A DNA stretch of 64,000 nucleotides, from positions 1 through 64,000 of the forward strand of contig NZ_JALIRP010000001.1 of NCBI RefSeq assembly GCF_022898935.1, given 5' to 3'. This DNA comes from Paenibacillus mangrovi. Lineage in GTDB: Bacteria; Bacillota; Bacilli; Paenibacillales; Paenibacillaceae. Below, in pieces: positions 25,048 to 32,877 of this stretch (its first letter is position 1; each line of letters begins with the position of its first letter). Position numbers and translations under genes: made by a program. The notes under the pieces were generated by a model. The model was not told where the DNA came from, did no database searches, and saw only the letters and a list, made by a program, of their open reading frames with translations.

Positions 25048-25710
25048 TTGCGAAGGGTTCCGCTGCTACTGTTGCAATTATTTGTTGTGTTTTCCTTTCA
25101 AGCATTTACAGCTTATGCCGAAGAGGGATCTACAGAGCTTAAAACTCAATTAAAGGTAACGGCGACGATACCTGATGGGTTTAATAAAACAATCCTTATT
25201 AGCTTTACATCTAAAGATCAAACGAATGTGATGAGTCGGTTAGATCAGGGAAATGGGTATCAGGTTGTTCAAGAGATCATCCCACCAGGAACATACCAGA
25301 TCGGTTTTATCAATATCGTCGGTGGGAATGTAACGGACTATAACATTGACGTTATGGATACATTTGAAGTCATTGAAGGTAAGGAAACTCAATTACCATT
25401 GAAGTTAGCTATGAAGAATAACTCTGAGAGTCAAGGAAGTTCAAAGGACATTGAATTGCCTGTATCGGATACCAAAGCTACAGTAAACCTCGAACGGTCT
25501 GGGAACACCAATCAAAGCATCGCAACAGTTGATTCTATAGCTCTTCCAGAAAACCCGACAATGATCAATAAGCCAACGGCTACAGCGAAAGTTCCACTAT
25601 CGGAAACACAAGTTAGAGTAATCATTAGCTTCGCTATCCTAGTACTAATTGCTTTGTTGTGGTATCTGTACAGACAAATTTCCTATAAACATGATTATTA
25701 TGACTGTTGA
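25048..25710 (+). CDS. Surface-exposed protein with signal peptide and C-terminal membrane anchor
   Basis: The product is 220 residues. The signal peptide is RRVPLLLLQLFVVFSFQAFT then AYAE. The extracellular domain is beta-rich (LKVTATIPDGFNKTILISFT, PPGTYQIGFINIVGG), with a serine/threonine/proline linker, and a C-terminal helix (VRVIISFAILVLIALLWYLY) ends in RQISYKHDYYDC. The topology is like the extracellular accessory proteins found after NlpC/P60 genes in Gram-positive conjugative elements. TTG 25048 has GGGGTGATG upstream; no ATG is available in the first codons. Confidence 0.65.
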   Translation: MRRVPLLLLQLFVVFSFQAFTAYAEEGSTELKTQLKVTATIPDGFNKTILISFTSKDQTNVMSRLDQGNGYQVVQEIIPPGTYQIGFINIVGGNVTDYNIDVMDTFEVIEGKETQLPLKLAMKNNSESQGSSKDIELPVSDTKATVNLERSGNTNQSIATVDSIALPENPTMINKPTATAKVPLSETQVRVIISFAILVLIALLWYLYRQISYKHDYYDC

Positions 25711-25730
25711 ATATGGGAGGGCTTGACAAC

Positions 25731-26021
25731 ATGGAAGATGTCAAACTACAAAAGCTATTGGCACGTCAAGAATTTCTATTAAAAAAGAAGGAAAAGATCG
25801 ATGAGGAGCTAAAAATCGTTAGTAAAAAAATTAAGGATCTGGAGCAAGAGCAGAAAGCAAAAAGTATAGAAGATACAATCATTGTTATTAAAGATCGGGG
25901 ACTTGATATTAAAGATGTAATAAAAGAGATCCGTTTAGGGAATTTGGATTATTTGAAGAAGTCGATGACTGGCGAAGTAGGGGATAATGATGTGAATAAC
26001 AGGGATGAAGAGGGGAAGTAA
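25731..26021 (+). CDS. Coiled-coil protein, DUF4315-like
   Basis: The product is 96 residues. An N-terminal coiled coil (KLLARQEFLLKKKEKIDEEL then KIVSKKIKDLEQEQ) is followed by a short helical region (IVIKDRGLDIKDVIKEIRLG). This matches DUF4315 proteins, which occur at the end of transfer operons. ATG 25731 has GGGAGGG 8 bases upstream. It is the last gene of the conjugation operon; no further gene follows for about 530 bases. Confidence 0.65.
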   Translation: MEDVKLQKLLARQEFLLKKKEKIDEELKIVSKKIKDLEQEQKAKSIEDTIIVIKDRGLDIKDVIKEIRLGNLDYLKKSMTGEVGDNDVNNRDEEGK

Positions 26022-26548
26022 GTGAGGATCCAATCCTAATCCAAAATCGTGTAGGTTGTTCGAAGCTGGCGTGAAGCATCAAGACTGATTCGTAACGCGA
26101 CTCGTCTTCATGTTTCACGCGAAGAGTAGTACCGTGAACACGGTTGGCGCTGGAGCGTTTACGAAGTTCGTAAACACCTCTAGAGATAATATTTTTAAGA
26201 AGTTCGTTAAAGTGAGTGACCCCCCTAAAGAGATATGACTCTGGTGCAAGTGAGACATTCGAGGTTAAATGCGAACTGTGGTGCCATTAGTCACTTGTGA
26301 AACGAAAATGAAAACAGCATTTAGCATCCCTCATAGCACAGTAGATTAAGGCGCCTAGCATATAAATAGGAGGCGCCTTGTTCATGTGAAAAAACAGCAT
26401 ATTGATGTTCTTTCAGGCTACACATGATTCGTACGAGGTGAGACCTATGACGAAAACGAGAAACCAGTATTCTGTAATTTGATTTACCCTTATTTCGGAT
26501 TGAACTAACATTACTATCCATTACTGAAGTTGATAATTTCAATTTACT
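26022..26548. other. Gene-free stretch with hairpins after the transfer operon
   Basis: No credible gene is seen. It contains the strong hairpin at 26069-26120, then CGAAGAGTAGTACCGTGAAC, which is echoed at about 28022 (CGAAGAATAGCACC) and loosely at about 3013 (CGAAGAGTAGCCG). It also contains a short direct repeat GAAGTTCGTAAA (26162) and GAAGTTCGTTAAA (26201). A further hairpin around 26344-26385 (AAGGCGCCT...AGGCGCCTT) looks like a terminator. Confidence 0.5.
26069..26120. repeat. Strong 17-bp stem-loop
   Basis: GCGTGAAGCATCAAGAC pairs with GTCTTCATGTTTCACGC around an 18-base loop, with few mismatches. It lies about 50 bases after the last gene of the transfer operon. There is no T-run, so it may be an RNA stability or regulatory element rather than a plain terminator. 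Confidence 0.6.
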
Positions 26549-26836
26549 TTAATTGATAACAACGACAATACCTAATGCAAAGAATAAAACAGCGATTACT
26601 ATCAATATAAATTTATTAAACCACCACGGTAGATATTTTAGAAAAAGACCTACAATAAAACTAATAATAATTTCAAAAATTGAGCCAATGAGTGAACTTG
26701 CAAAACTAGGAAAAACAGTAGCTGTATCGAAACTACTCTTATTATTGTGTCTCTCTTTATTTATTCGCAGACTAGATCTAAAGAGAAGAAATGCTACAAT
26801 CCAACAACCCACTAGTATTAAGGTACTCCACCACAT
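26549..26836 (-). CDS. Small membrane protein of unknown function
   Basis: The product is 95 residues. Three hydrophobic helices (WSTLILVGCWIVAFLLFRSS, SLIGSIFEIIISFIVGLFL, NKFILIVIAVLFFALGIVVV) are separated by a charged loop (RINKERHNNKSS). AAAGGAG lies about 8 bases upstream of the ATG. It is oriented against the transfer operon and stands alone. Family not recognised. Confidence 0.55.
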   Translation of the reverse strand: MWWSTLILVGCWIVAFLLFRSSLRINKERHNNKSSFDTATVFPSFASSLIGSIFEIIISFIVGLFLKYLPWWFNKFILIVIAVLFFALGIVVVIN

Positions 26837-27195
26837 ACAAATACTCCTTTTAATCTAATATCTTATGTAAAGTCATACAAAAAAATATAAGTTAATTAAT
26901 TCTTCTAGTCTACATCCTATTATATCCAGAAACTTTATTCATTCTAATTCATAGGAATAAAATGTCATAGGGAGAAAATGTCACTAGAATATAAATTTGT
27001 TTATATGGTACTATCAAAATTGCAACGAAACGGAGTTCTCATCACCGGAACTCCGTTTATATTAATTTTTGGAAATCTGTTATTGGTATGTATAATGGCC
27101 GCATATCATTCATTAACAACCCATGTGACTTAGCTCCCTCAACTACAGGGTTATGATTTTTTTTGAGGAACCTAAGATACAGTTCTAAACCATAT
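26837..27195. other. Intergenic stretch with terminator hairpin
   Basis: No gene is supported. AAACGGAGTTC pairs with GAACTCCGTTT (27028-27058) to form a terminator-type hairpin. Before it lie two similar AAAATGTCA boxes (26960 and 26977). The stretch between 27060 and 27195 is featureless. Confidence 0.5.
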
Positions 27196-27524
27196 TTAGC
27201 TGTAACTGCTCCTCGCATTAGCAGAAAGATATCCTCGACACAAGTATTTTGCTCGTATGCCTTCGTTAAAGCGCATTTCTTCGTATACCTTTATTCCAAG
27301 ATTTTTAAATGCAGTTTTAATGCTGTGTATTTCTTCCGTGACCACTTTCTTCCCAGTCTCGATAATTTCCGCGTATATATCTGGGGTTTTAAACAATCCC
27401 GATCCATCAATGATTTGTAAATCCTCTCATAAGCAGATAAGATCAGCGGGAAAATGATGTATCGCTTTACAAGTATCTCGTCCGTGATGACTTTGGAGAA
27501 ATAGCCTCCAGGTGGGTGTTCCAT
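27196..27524 (-). pseudogene. Frameshifted minus-strand gene of unknown function
   Basis: The sense begins near 27524 as HPPGGYFSKVITDEILVKRY and LILSAYERIYKSL. At about 27415 it shifts by one base and continues as IDGSGLFKTPDIYAEIIETG, KKVVTEEIHSIKTAFKNLGI and KVYEEMRFNEGIRAKYLCRG to a stop at 27196. The two frames dovetail without overlap, typical of a single indel in a former gene. No upstream ribosome-binding site is clear. The family is not recognised. Confidence 0.45.
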
Positions 27525-27820
27525 ATAAGTCGTGGCCGTATGTCACAAATATGGTCGAACATCACTTCAAAATGCACTGAAATTGCACTGAAATTGCTAT
27601 ATAGGACAAGGCCCAAGGTACAAGGTACCCTGGGGTCAAGCTCCCACTTAGTGGACACTGAAAAAAACACCTAGGCCGCAAACTGTCGTCACTCTACCGG
27701 GCGTCAGTTTCCTTAATTTTCTTTGTAAACGGCTTTGTTGTAAAAAAAAGGATATATTGCACGATTCGCCTTTGTGCCTTGGTGGTTTTTTCATTATTTA
27801 GTATTAGGCATAATTCATCG
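27525..27820. other. Degenerate stretch without intact gene
   Basis: Contains a tandem GCACTGAAATT/GCACTGAAATT pair (27570-27595) and a CTTAGTGGACACTGAAAAAA segment at about 27646 that looks like an IS3-type end. A second open frame on the minus strand (27694-27879) overlaps the small membrane-protein gene beyond its A-run and may be its frameshifted extension. Confidence 0.4.
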
Positions 27821-27955
27821 CTATTTTTTTTTAAGTATATTCTTCCAGCACAAAATAATAACAGATATAAGAGCAACAAATACTAATAATATAAAGACAG
27901 AATAGATTATCAATGGTAATGGTAACATATCAATACTTGCATACAAACGATTCAT
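27821..27955 (-). CDS. 44-residue single-pass membrane protein ending at an A-run
   Basis: MNRLYASIDMLPLPLIIYSV then FILLVFVALISVIILCWKNI then LKKK and stop. An excellent ribosome-binding site (AAGGAGGGTGC, 6 bases before the ATG) supports translation. The last codons are a run of nine As; one base of slippage there would open a further 42 residues (SDELCLILNNEKTTKAQRRI ... KETDAR, ending at 27694). The gene may therefore be frameshifted, or slip to give two forms. It could be a small toxin-like or regulatory membrane peptide; nothing identifies it. Confidence 0.6.
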   Translation of the reverse strand: MNRLYASIDMLPLPLIIYSVFILLVFVALISVIILCWKNILKKK

Positions 27956-28029
27956 AAAGCACCCTCCTTATAGTTATCTTCAAAAACAAGTTTAGTATAT
28001 TAATCTTAAATTGTAAAAACGCGAAGAAT

Positions 28030-28068
28030 AGCACCAAGATTTCACTTACGCTGTATCTTCGTGGTGCT
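28030..28068. repeat. Stem-loop
   Basis: AGCACCAAGAT pairs with ATCTTCGTGGTGCT (two-base bulge) around a 14-base loop. It is preceded by CGAAGAATAG, matching the CGAAGAGTAG beside the hairpin at 26069-26120. Confidence 0.45.
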
Positions 28069-28243
28069 TGAGCACGGTGAAAAATGACTGAAGGCAATCT
28101 AACTTCTTCATAGAGTGTGGTTGGTCAAAATGGGGGTGTATAATAGTTGAGATTTAGTCTAGGAGGAGTTAAAATAAAAATTACTACTGACTTACCTAAA
28201 TATGTTTTTGCAGTATGCGGATAGATAGCACCGAAAGTATCGG

Positions 28244-28284
28244 GAGCTTACAATGTCGATTGCGACAATTGTGAGCTCTTTTTG
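28244..28284 (+). terminator. Strong intrinsic terminator
   Basis: GAGCTTACAATGTCG pairs with CGACAATTGTGAGCTC around a 4-base loop and continues TTTTTG. Just upstream, AGGAGGAG is followed by a short open frame beginning with ATA (IKITTDLPKYVFAVCG stop at about 28220), which looks like a gene start that has lost its ATG. The terminator insulates the recombinase relic that follows. Confidence 0.7.
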
Positions 28285-28327
28285 TTTTCCAATAATTAGG
28301 CTGATGATATAATGAGAGGGTGGGAAC

Positions 28328-28826
28328 GTGAGTATATGGGTGTCTCGGAATGATGAAGGTTCCTTGTATGTTCGTTTTAAATATGATGAACAAATGGTTA
28401 TGAAGATTCGAGAAATTCCAGGAAGGAAATGGATTCATGATAAAAAAGTCTGGATGATTCCATTTACACCCGAATCAATTCAACAGTTGCAAACACTTTT
28501 TGAAGGAACGAAGATTCATGTTGATACTGTGTTGATGAAAGAATGCAGTTTGTTTAACCATGAAGTTCACACGAAGGATCACATTCCAACATATCCATGG
28601 GATACTTCAATAAAAAGGTCCTTGATCCATGCACTGCAGCTTCGAGGTTATAGTACAAAAACGATAAAAGCTTATTGTAGTCAAGTTCATAGATTTCATA
28701 CTTTTGTTCAGCAGCAAAGTGACTGAACGAACCGTTCAAAAAGTATTCGAACAAGCACGTGTCGCTTCTGGAATCCAGAAAAAGGTCAGTATTCACGCCT
28801 TACGCCAATACAATAACGTTAGCTGA
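28328..28826 (+). pseudogene. Tyrosine recombinase with central deletion, at the head of the cassette array
   Basis: GTG 28328 (GAGAGGGTGGGA upstream) opens a 132-codon frame. Residues about 5-65 (IPGRKWIHDKKVWMIPFTPE ... LQTLF) resemble the HARP-like module found at the front of some XerD-like integrases. Then comes a SAM-like core-binding domain start (LIHALQLRGYSTKTIKAYCS QVHRF). After QQQSD stop, another frame continues as TERTVQKVFEQARVASGIQK KVSIHALR, the segment just before the catalytic R/H box (normally HxLRHSFAT). Roughly 190 middle residues and the C-terminus are missing. The relic ends inside the first array half-site, so the damage happened at the recombination site. Confidence 0.75.
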
Positions 28827-28828
28827 AA
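28806..28828 (+). repeat. Array-head half site (L'-R' part of an attC-like or attI-like site)
   Basis: CCAATACAATAACGTTAGC at 28805-28823 resembles the right halves of the eight downstream repeats (for example GAATACAAAACGTTATAG). GTTAGCTGAA (28818-28827) opens the first cassette and is the exact reverse complement of TTCAGCTAAC, which opens that cassette's own repeat at 29796-29805. Confidence 0.7.
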
Positions 28829-28860
28829 TTCGTATAAATACTGTTTTAGGAGAGATATTT

Positions 28861-29772
28861 ATGTACAAACCTTTATTTAATCAGTTTGATTTTGCATGGA
28901 AGTTTGAATTTACACATCAATCTAATCTATTTCATTATACAAATGCCGTAGCATTAAAAAGTATTATAGAGAAACAAGAACTGTGGGCCACAAAGAGTAA
29001 TTTTCTGAATGATTACACAGAAACGATATATATTCTTGAAGTGCTTAACCACGTTTATAACTTTATAAAGGAAAGATACAACTCTGATACGGTTGAGTTT
29101 TTTGACTTAATTATGGAAGATGTAAAATATGATTTTATTAGTAAACAAAATGGTAATGATAGTAACTCAATGTTTGTAATTTCTCTTTCTGAGAACCCTG
29201 ATTCTTTATCGCTATGGTCTCAGTACTCTTCAGTTGATGGTTACAATATAGGATTGGATTTAAATAAGATTATTAATTCTATTAAGCAAATACAAGAAGA
29301 AAATAATATGTTCGATTTTTGTTACCTATCCAAAATTATTTATGATTATACACAGCAACGAAGTATTCTATTCAATGAACTTATAAGAATATATGATTTT
29401 TATAAGACAAATGATGATGGAGAACCAGATAGAAAGAGAGAAGCACTCTTTATATGTAGAAGCGCCATAGAAACATATTCTTTATTTTTCAAGAAGCAAC
29501 AATTCAGTCAAGAAGAGGAATATCGAATCGCATTTACTATATTTAATAGGGATAAACTTAAAAATAATGTTGACTATAGAATTGGTAATGGTTCATTTGT
29601 TCCGTATATCAAGTTTCCGATTTCTGGAGACGTTCCATTTCAAAACATAACAATAGGCCCAAAAAATAATATTGATACGTCTAAATACGGATTAATGCAC
29701 TATTTGGAACATAAAGGGTATCAAGACTTAAAGAATAATATTCTCAAGTCTGAAATAACACTTCGTTTTTGA
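28861..29772 (+). CDS. Cassette 1: DUF2971 protein
   Basis: The product is 303 residues. The opening (FHYTNAVALKSIIEKQELWA TKSNFLNDYTE, split) and later VISLSENPDSLSLWSQYS and QEEEYRIAF are the conserved blocks of DUF2971, proteins often found next to phage-defence or mobile loci; their function is unknown. ATG 28861 has AGGAGAG about 7 bases upstream, and only 43 bases separate the cassette boundary (28818) from it, a compact cassette leader. It is the only gene between the head half site and the first repeat. It looks intact. Confidence 0.8.
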   Translation: MYKPLFNQFDFAWKFEFTHQSNLFHYTNAVALKSIIEKQELWATKSNFLNDYTETIYILEVLNHVYNFIKERYNSDTVEFFDLIMEDVKYDFISKQNGNDSNSMFVISLSENPDSLSLWSQYSSVDGYNIGLDLNKIINSIKQIQEENNMFDFCYLSKIIYDYTQQRSILFNELIRIYDFYKTNDDGEPDRKREALFICRSAIETYSLFFKKQQFSQEEEYRIAFTIFNRDKLKNNVDYRIGNGSFVPYIKFPISGDVPFQNITIGPKNNIDTSKYGLMHYLEHKGYQDLKNNILKSEITLRF

Positions 29773-29795
29773 GAGTTTATCAGGAAGCTACGAAC

Positions 29796-29974
29796 TTCAG
29801 CTAACAAAATATTCACGCTGCGTATCGGCTGACACCGATCCTTGGTCCGCCAGGGGTAATGTCAGGGGAGTGGATTCAGGCTGACAACCCTGCGAGGCTA
29901 ACTGCGCAAGCGCAGCCCCGGTGGCTTCGCCACCTTAAGCCTCTCGTGCTCGTGAATACTGGAACGTTATCTGA
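29796..29974 (+). repeat. attC-like repeat 1
   Basis: Nested dyads are present. The outer box is TTCAGCTAAC (29796-29805), against GTTATC of the next cassette (29966). The L pair is TATTCACG (29810-29817) with CGTGAATAC (29951-29959). An inner stem GCGAGGCT pairs with AGCCTCTCG before L', and a terminal hairpin GGTGGCTTCGCCACC lies at the tip. Length about 176. Confidence 0.85.
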
Positions 29975-30032
29975 AAGATCGGCAAAACACTATAAATAAA
30001 CAAAATCTATAAGAACAAAGTGATGTGAATTT

Positions 30033-30314
30033 ATGAATAATCAGATATTTATACAAGTTAAGCCAATAATAAATGAATGGGATCCAGCAGGACTGCTGGC
30101 AATTCACTGTCCGGATGACGAATACCACTCAGAGATCAGGGAAATATGCCATTACATCGAATCTTTAGATACTAAAGACTACAAATTATTGGGATTACAT
30201 ATTTACAAGACTTTTAAAGATTACTTAGGAAATGAGTTTCAAGAAACCGAAGAAAAGTGCTTTGAGATAAGTCTTAAAATATATAAGGGTTTAAATAAAC
30301 AGAGATTTTTATAA
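30033..30314 (+). CDS. Cassette 2: DUF1871-like small protein
   Basis: The product is 93 residues. VKPIINEWDPAGLLAIHCPD DEYHSEI (split) and ISLKIYKGLNK match the pattern of DUF1871 proteins (INEWDP.GL....DEY..E...I), small helical cytoplasmic proteins of unknown role in Bacillales. ATG 30033 follows AAAGTGATG. It is the only gene in a cassette that opens at 29966 and closes at 30356. It looks intact. Confidence 0.75.
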   Translation: MNNQIFIQVKPIINEWDPAGLLAIHCPDDEYHSEIREICHYIESLDTKDYKLLGLHIYKTFKDYLGNEFQETEEKCFEISLKIYKGLNKQRFL

Positions 30315-30355
30315 ATATAAGAATTCTTAGGTTTTATTCGAAGAAGGCAGATCCA

Positions 30356-30525
30356 TCAGATAACACCGTATCTAACGCTGCGTCGCTAACGCTCCTTGGT
30401 CTGCCAGAGGATTTTCGGAGAAGTTGAGTCAGGCAGACAACCCTACACCACCTAACCGCGTCGCGGCCAGTCGCTAACGCTCCTTTAAGGTGGTGAGGGT
30501 TCGTAGATACAAGAACGTTATCAGA
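30356..30525 (+). repeat. attC-like repeat 2
   Basis: The outer box TCAGATAAC (30356-30364) is the exact reverse complement of its own cassette's start GTTATCTGA (29966). L pair GTATCTAACG (30368) with CGTAGATAC (30502-30510), one extra A. Inner pairs GTCTGCC with GGCAGAC and CCACCT with AGGTGG. The next cassette begins at GTTATCAGA (30517). Confidence 0.85.
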
Positions 30526-30578
30526 CATTGGCGTAATGACACATAAAATTCTAAAGTTCAATTTGAGAGGAGATATTT

Positions 30579-30824
30579 ATGGGAAATAACTATTATAAGA
30601 TCTTAGGAGCTATATTCATGATCATCAGTGGGTTAATTTATACAGCTGAAAGAATAATTGAAAACCTATCAGCTGCATTAGTAGCCGCAGGATATGCATC
30701 ACATGGAACAGGGACCGATAGAGCTCCTAATTATGCTGGATTCTTTGATAATTTTTTTGTTTGGTTTTTTTTCTTGTTAGGTTTTTTGTTACTAGCCTAC
30801 GGATTCCCGAAGGGAAATAAATAG
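30579..30824 (+). CDS. Cassette 3: two-pass membrane protein
   Basis: The product is 81 residues. Helices ILGAIFMIISGLIYTAERII and FVWFFFLLGFLLLAYGF flank a glycine/alanine-rich loop (AAGYASHGTGTDRAPNYAGF). GAGAGGAG lies 8 bases upstream of the ATG. It is the only gene of the cassette between 30517 and 30857. Small membrane proteins are common integron-cassette cargo; function unknown. Confidence 0.65.
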   Translation: MGNNYYKILGAIFMIISGLIYTAERIIENLSAALVAAGYASHGTGTDRAPNYAGFFDNFFVWFFFLLGFLLLAYGFPKGNK

Positions 30825-30856
30825 TTAAGAAAGCTTCGGGGTTATTCAAAGTTGCC

Positions 30857-31028
30857 GCCAACATCCGATAACATCGTATTCACGCTTCGGGGCATTCGTC
30901 CCTCGGTCCGCCCGAGGCATTTCAAGGCAGCAGATTCAGTCGGACAACCCTGCGAACCTAACCGCATCGCGGCCGCCCCGTTGGGGCTTAAGGTTCTCGG
31001 GTTCGTGAATACGAAGAACGTTATCGGA
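30857..31028 (+). repeat. attC-like repeat 3
   Basis: The outer box GCCAACATCCGATAAC matches the reverse complement of its own cassette start (30517) at 13 of 16 positions. L pair GTATTCACG (30876-30884) with CGTGAATAC (31004-31012). Inner pairs GTCCGCC...TCGGAC and GAACCT with AGGTTC. The next cassette begins GTTATCGGA (31020). Confidence 0.85.
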
Positions 31029-31087
31029 AATCAATGCAATGGATAAGTATCAAAGAAGTTAATCATAGACGCAAAGGAGCGAATGAT

Positions 31088-31496
31088 ATGGAAATCAAAA
31101 ACAAAAGCGGAAATGTGATTGGAAAGATTCAAATTCAATCCCTTCAAGATGAGAATATTCTCGACAATATAATACATGAATTAAGACCAGGCGATGGAAA
31201 AGGGATCTACATTGCTGACGCAGTAGATAACAAGTTTACTCAACAGACAAATTACGCCGCAATTGAATGGGATAAAGGCTATGAAATGTTAAGAGATAAA
31301 AATTCCGTGGAAACCAAGATTTCCAATTCATTCTGTAGTGAATGATATTCATGTATATTATGGATTTGATAATTTAAACAAGCTTGAAATAAATGAAATG
31401 ATCGAAGATGAGAATGGGAAGGCCTTGCAATATGAACTTATAGGAAGGAATATTTCTCAAGACTTTCTGATAATGATAGCAGAATCAATGAGTTAA
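31088..31496 (+). pseudogene. Cassette 4: frameshifted hypothetical gene
   Basis: ATG 31088 (AAAGGAG 10 bases upstream) opens MEIKNKSGNVIGKIQIQSLQ ... IEWDKGYEMLRDK. At a short A-run near 31300 the reading shifts, and the other frame continues KIPWKPRFPIHSVVNDIHVY YGFDNLNKLEINEMIEDENG ... FLIMIAESMS (split) to TAA 31494-31496. A single base change would give a product of about 136 residues. A programmed shift is possible but decay is simpler. The family is not recognised. Confidence 0.6.
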
Positions 31497-31521
31497 AACA
31501 CTATATGTTATTTCAAAGAAG

Positions 31522-31700
31522 GCATTGACATCCGATAACAACATATTCACGCGACTAGTCGGCTGAAGCCGCCCCTTGGTCCGCCCGAGGCATTTTCAAG
31601 GAAGTTGAGTCAGGCGGACAACCCTGCGAACCTAACCGCATCGCGGACGCCCCGTTGGGGCTTAAGGTTCTCGGGTTCGTGAATACAAAACGTTATAGGA
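31522..31700 (+). repeat. attC-like repeat 4
   Basis: GCATTGACATCCGATAAC (31522-31539) matches the reverse complement of its cassette start (31020-31037) at 16 of 18 positions. L pair ATATTCACG (31543) with CGTGAATAC (31678-31686). Inner pairs GTCCGCC with GGCGGAC and GAACCT with AGGTTC. The next cassette begins GTTATAGGA (31692). A second AACGTTATAAAA follows at about 31717. Confidence 0.85.
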
Positions 31701-31753
31701 AATCAACGGATATAAAAACGTTATAAAAACATGATCTGATTGAAGGAGAACAT

Positions 31754-32110
31754 ATGAAAATCACTATGGAAATGAGCGAAGTGGCTTATGAAATAGCAAA
31801 GAAGGTACATTTAGGGCATATTACAAGAACTGAAGGAAAGATAGAAATTAATAAGATTACAGGAATGAATGAAGGATCAGCACAAGCATTTATTACCATA
31901 TTTCTGGCGATGATGAGTGGAGAAGTATACAAGAGGGCATTTAATAATGAAACCAATAGATTCTTGTTTGAAAGTATAAAAAGAGATTTTGGAAAAGAGT
32001 ATTTTTTAAAAGCTTTAGAAGCATCTCAAAAGCATGTAAATTATTATTCAACATTAGGTAAAGGAAATCTATCAGGTCTCCAAAGTATAATAAATGAAAT
32101 AAGATCTTAA
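31754..32110 (+). CDS. Cassette 5: small helical protein resembling a restriction-endonuclease N-terminal domain
   Basis: The product is 118 residues, all helical (AYEIAKKVHLGHITRTEGKI then ITGMNEGSAQAFITIFLAMM and FLKALEASQKHVNYYSTLG). The pattern AYEI.KKV..G.....EG....I.. GMN..SA....  and  AL.A...H..YY resembles the helical domain placed before HNH or related nuclease domains in several modification-dependent restriction proteins. Here it stands alone without a nuclease. GAAGGAG precedes the ATG. It could be a partner or a decoy in defence; this is inference. Confidence 0.65.
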   Translation: MKITMEMSEVAYEIAKKVHLGHITRTEGKIEINKITGMNEGSAQAFITIFLAMMSGEVYKRAFNNETNRFLFESIKRDFGKEYFLKALEASQKHVNYYSTLGKGNLSGLQSIINEIRS

Positions 32111-32133
32111 AGAGTTAGCAATTTCGAAGAAGT

Positions 32134-32260
32134 CGTTGACATCCTATAACATAATATTCATGCAGCGGCTCCTTTGGAGCCTTGGTCTGCGGATGGAATT
32201 CGAGGAAGCATCCCAGCAGACAACCCCGTTAGGGATCATGAATACAGGAACGTTATAAGA
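32134..32260 (+). repeat. attC-like repeat 5 (short form)
   Basis: CGTTGACATCCTATAAC (32134-32150) matches the reverse complement of its cassette start (31692) at 15 of 17 positions. L pair ATATTCATG (32154-32162) with CATGAATAC (32237-32245), a compensated change relative to repeats 1, 3 and 4. GTCTGC pairs with GCAGAC; the inner variable stem is missing. The next cassette begins GTTATAAGA (32252). Confidence 0.85.
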
Positions 32261-32314
32261 AATCCCCGCAAAACCTAAAAATATATATTAAAGATAGTTT
32301 CTGGTGGTGAAGAG

Positions 32315-32851
32315 ATGATCAGAAAAGCAGGAATTACAGATCTTGATTTTATGATTCAAATTGATTTGAAAGATGAAGGCGTTACCACTTCTGATTCTCT
32401 AAAGACAGAAGAAGAGTTGAAAGAGCATTCAAGTAAGATAATGAGATATGTTGTTGAAGAAGATAGAGGGGCTTTTATTTTTGAAGATGAGGAGAGCAAA
32501 AAGAGAATAGGCTTAATCATGTACTCGATAGTTAACCGAGATGGTAAATATCCTTGGAAAACCATTTTTCAAGAATTGGATCGGAGTTTGTTTCAGGAAG
32601 ACGGACGATTCTTAGAAATATTTCAATTATGGGTTGCCCCGGAATATAGGCGAAGCGGTATTGCAACGAAGCTTAAATTAAAACTTGAAGAACTGGCAAA
32701 AACAAATAATGTGAACTTAATATACACACATACAGAAGAGAAGAATAAACACGTTATAGAACTTAATGAGAAACTTGGATATAGGAAAGTAAGAAGAGGG
32801 CCGATTTGGGATGAAGTTGTACGAGTAAGCCTAATAAAGCAATTACAATAA
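32315..32851 (+). CDS. Cassette 6: GNAT-family N-acetyltransferase
   Basis: The product is 178 residues. MIRKAGITDLDFMIQI opens a GNAT fold. LWVAPEYRRSGIATKLKLKL (about residues 103-122) is the acetyl-CoA-binding motif A (R/Q-x-x-G-x-A), and NEKLGYRKVRRG is motif B. The substrate is unknown. GNAT proteins are frequent integron-cassette cargo. GGTGGTGAAGAG lies upstream of the ATG. Only gene in the cassette 32252-32878; it appears intact. Confidence 0.88.
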   Translation: MIRKAGITDLDFMIQIDLKDEGVTTSDSLKTEEELKEHSSKIMRYVVEEDRGAFIFEDEESKKRIGLIMYSIVNRDGKYPWKTIFQELDRSLFQEDGRFLEIFQLWVAPEYRRSGIATKLKLKLEELAKTNNVNLIYTHTEEKNKHVIELNEKLGYRKVRRGPIWDEVVRVSLIKQLQ

Positions 32852-32877
32852 ACCTCTTGCAACGTATTTCAAAGAAG

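Noticed and set aside
26553..26858. Plus-strand gene opposite the membrane protein
   Set aside because: The minus-strand reading has a ribosome-binding site and a clear membrane-protein pattern; the plus-strand frame is its complement and has neither.
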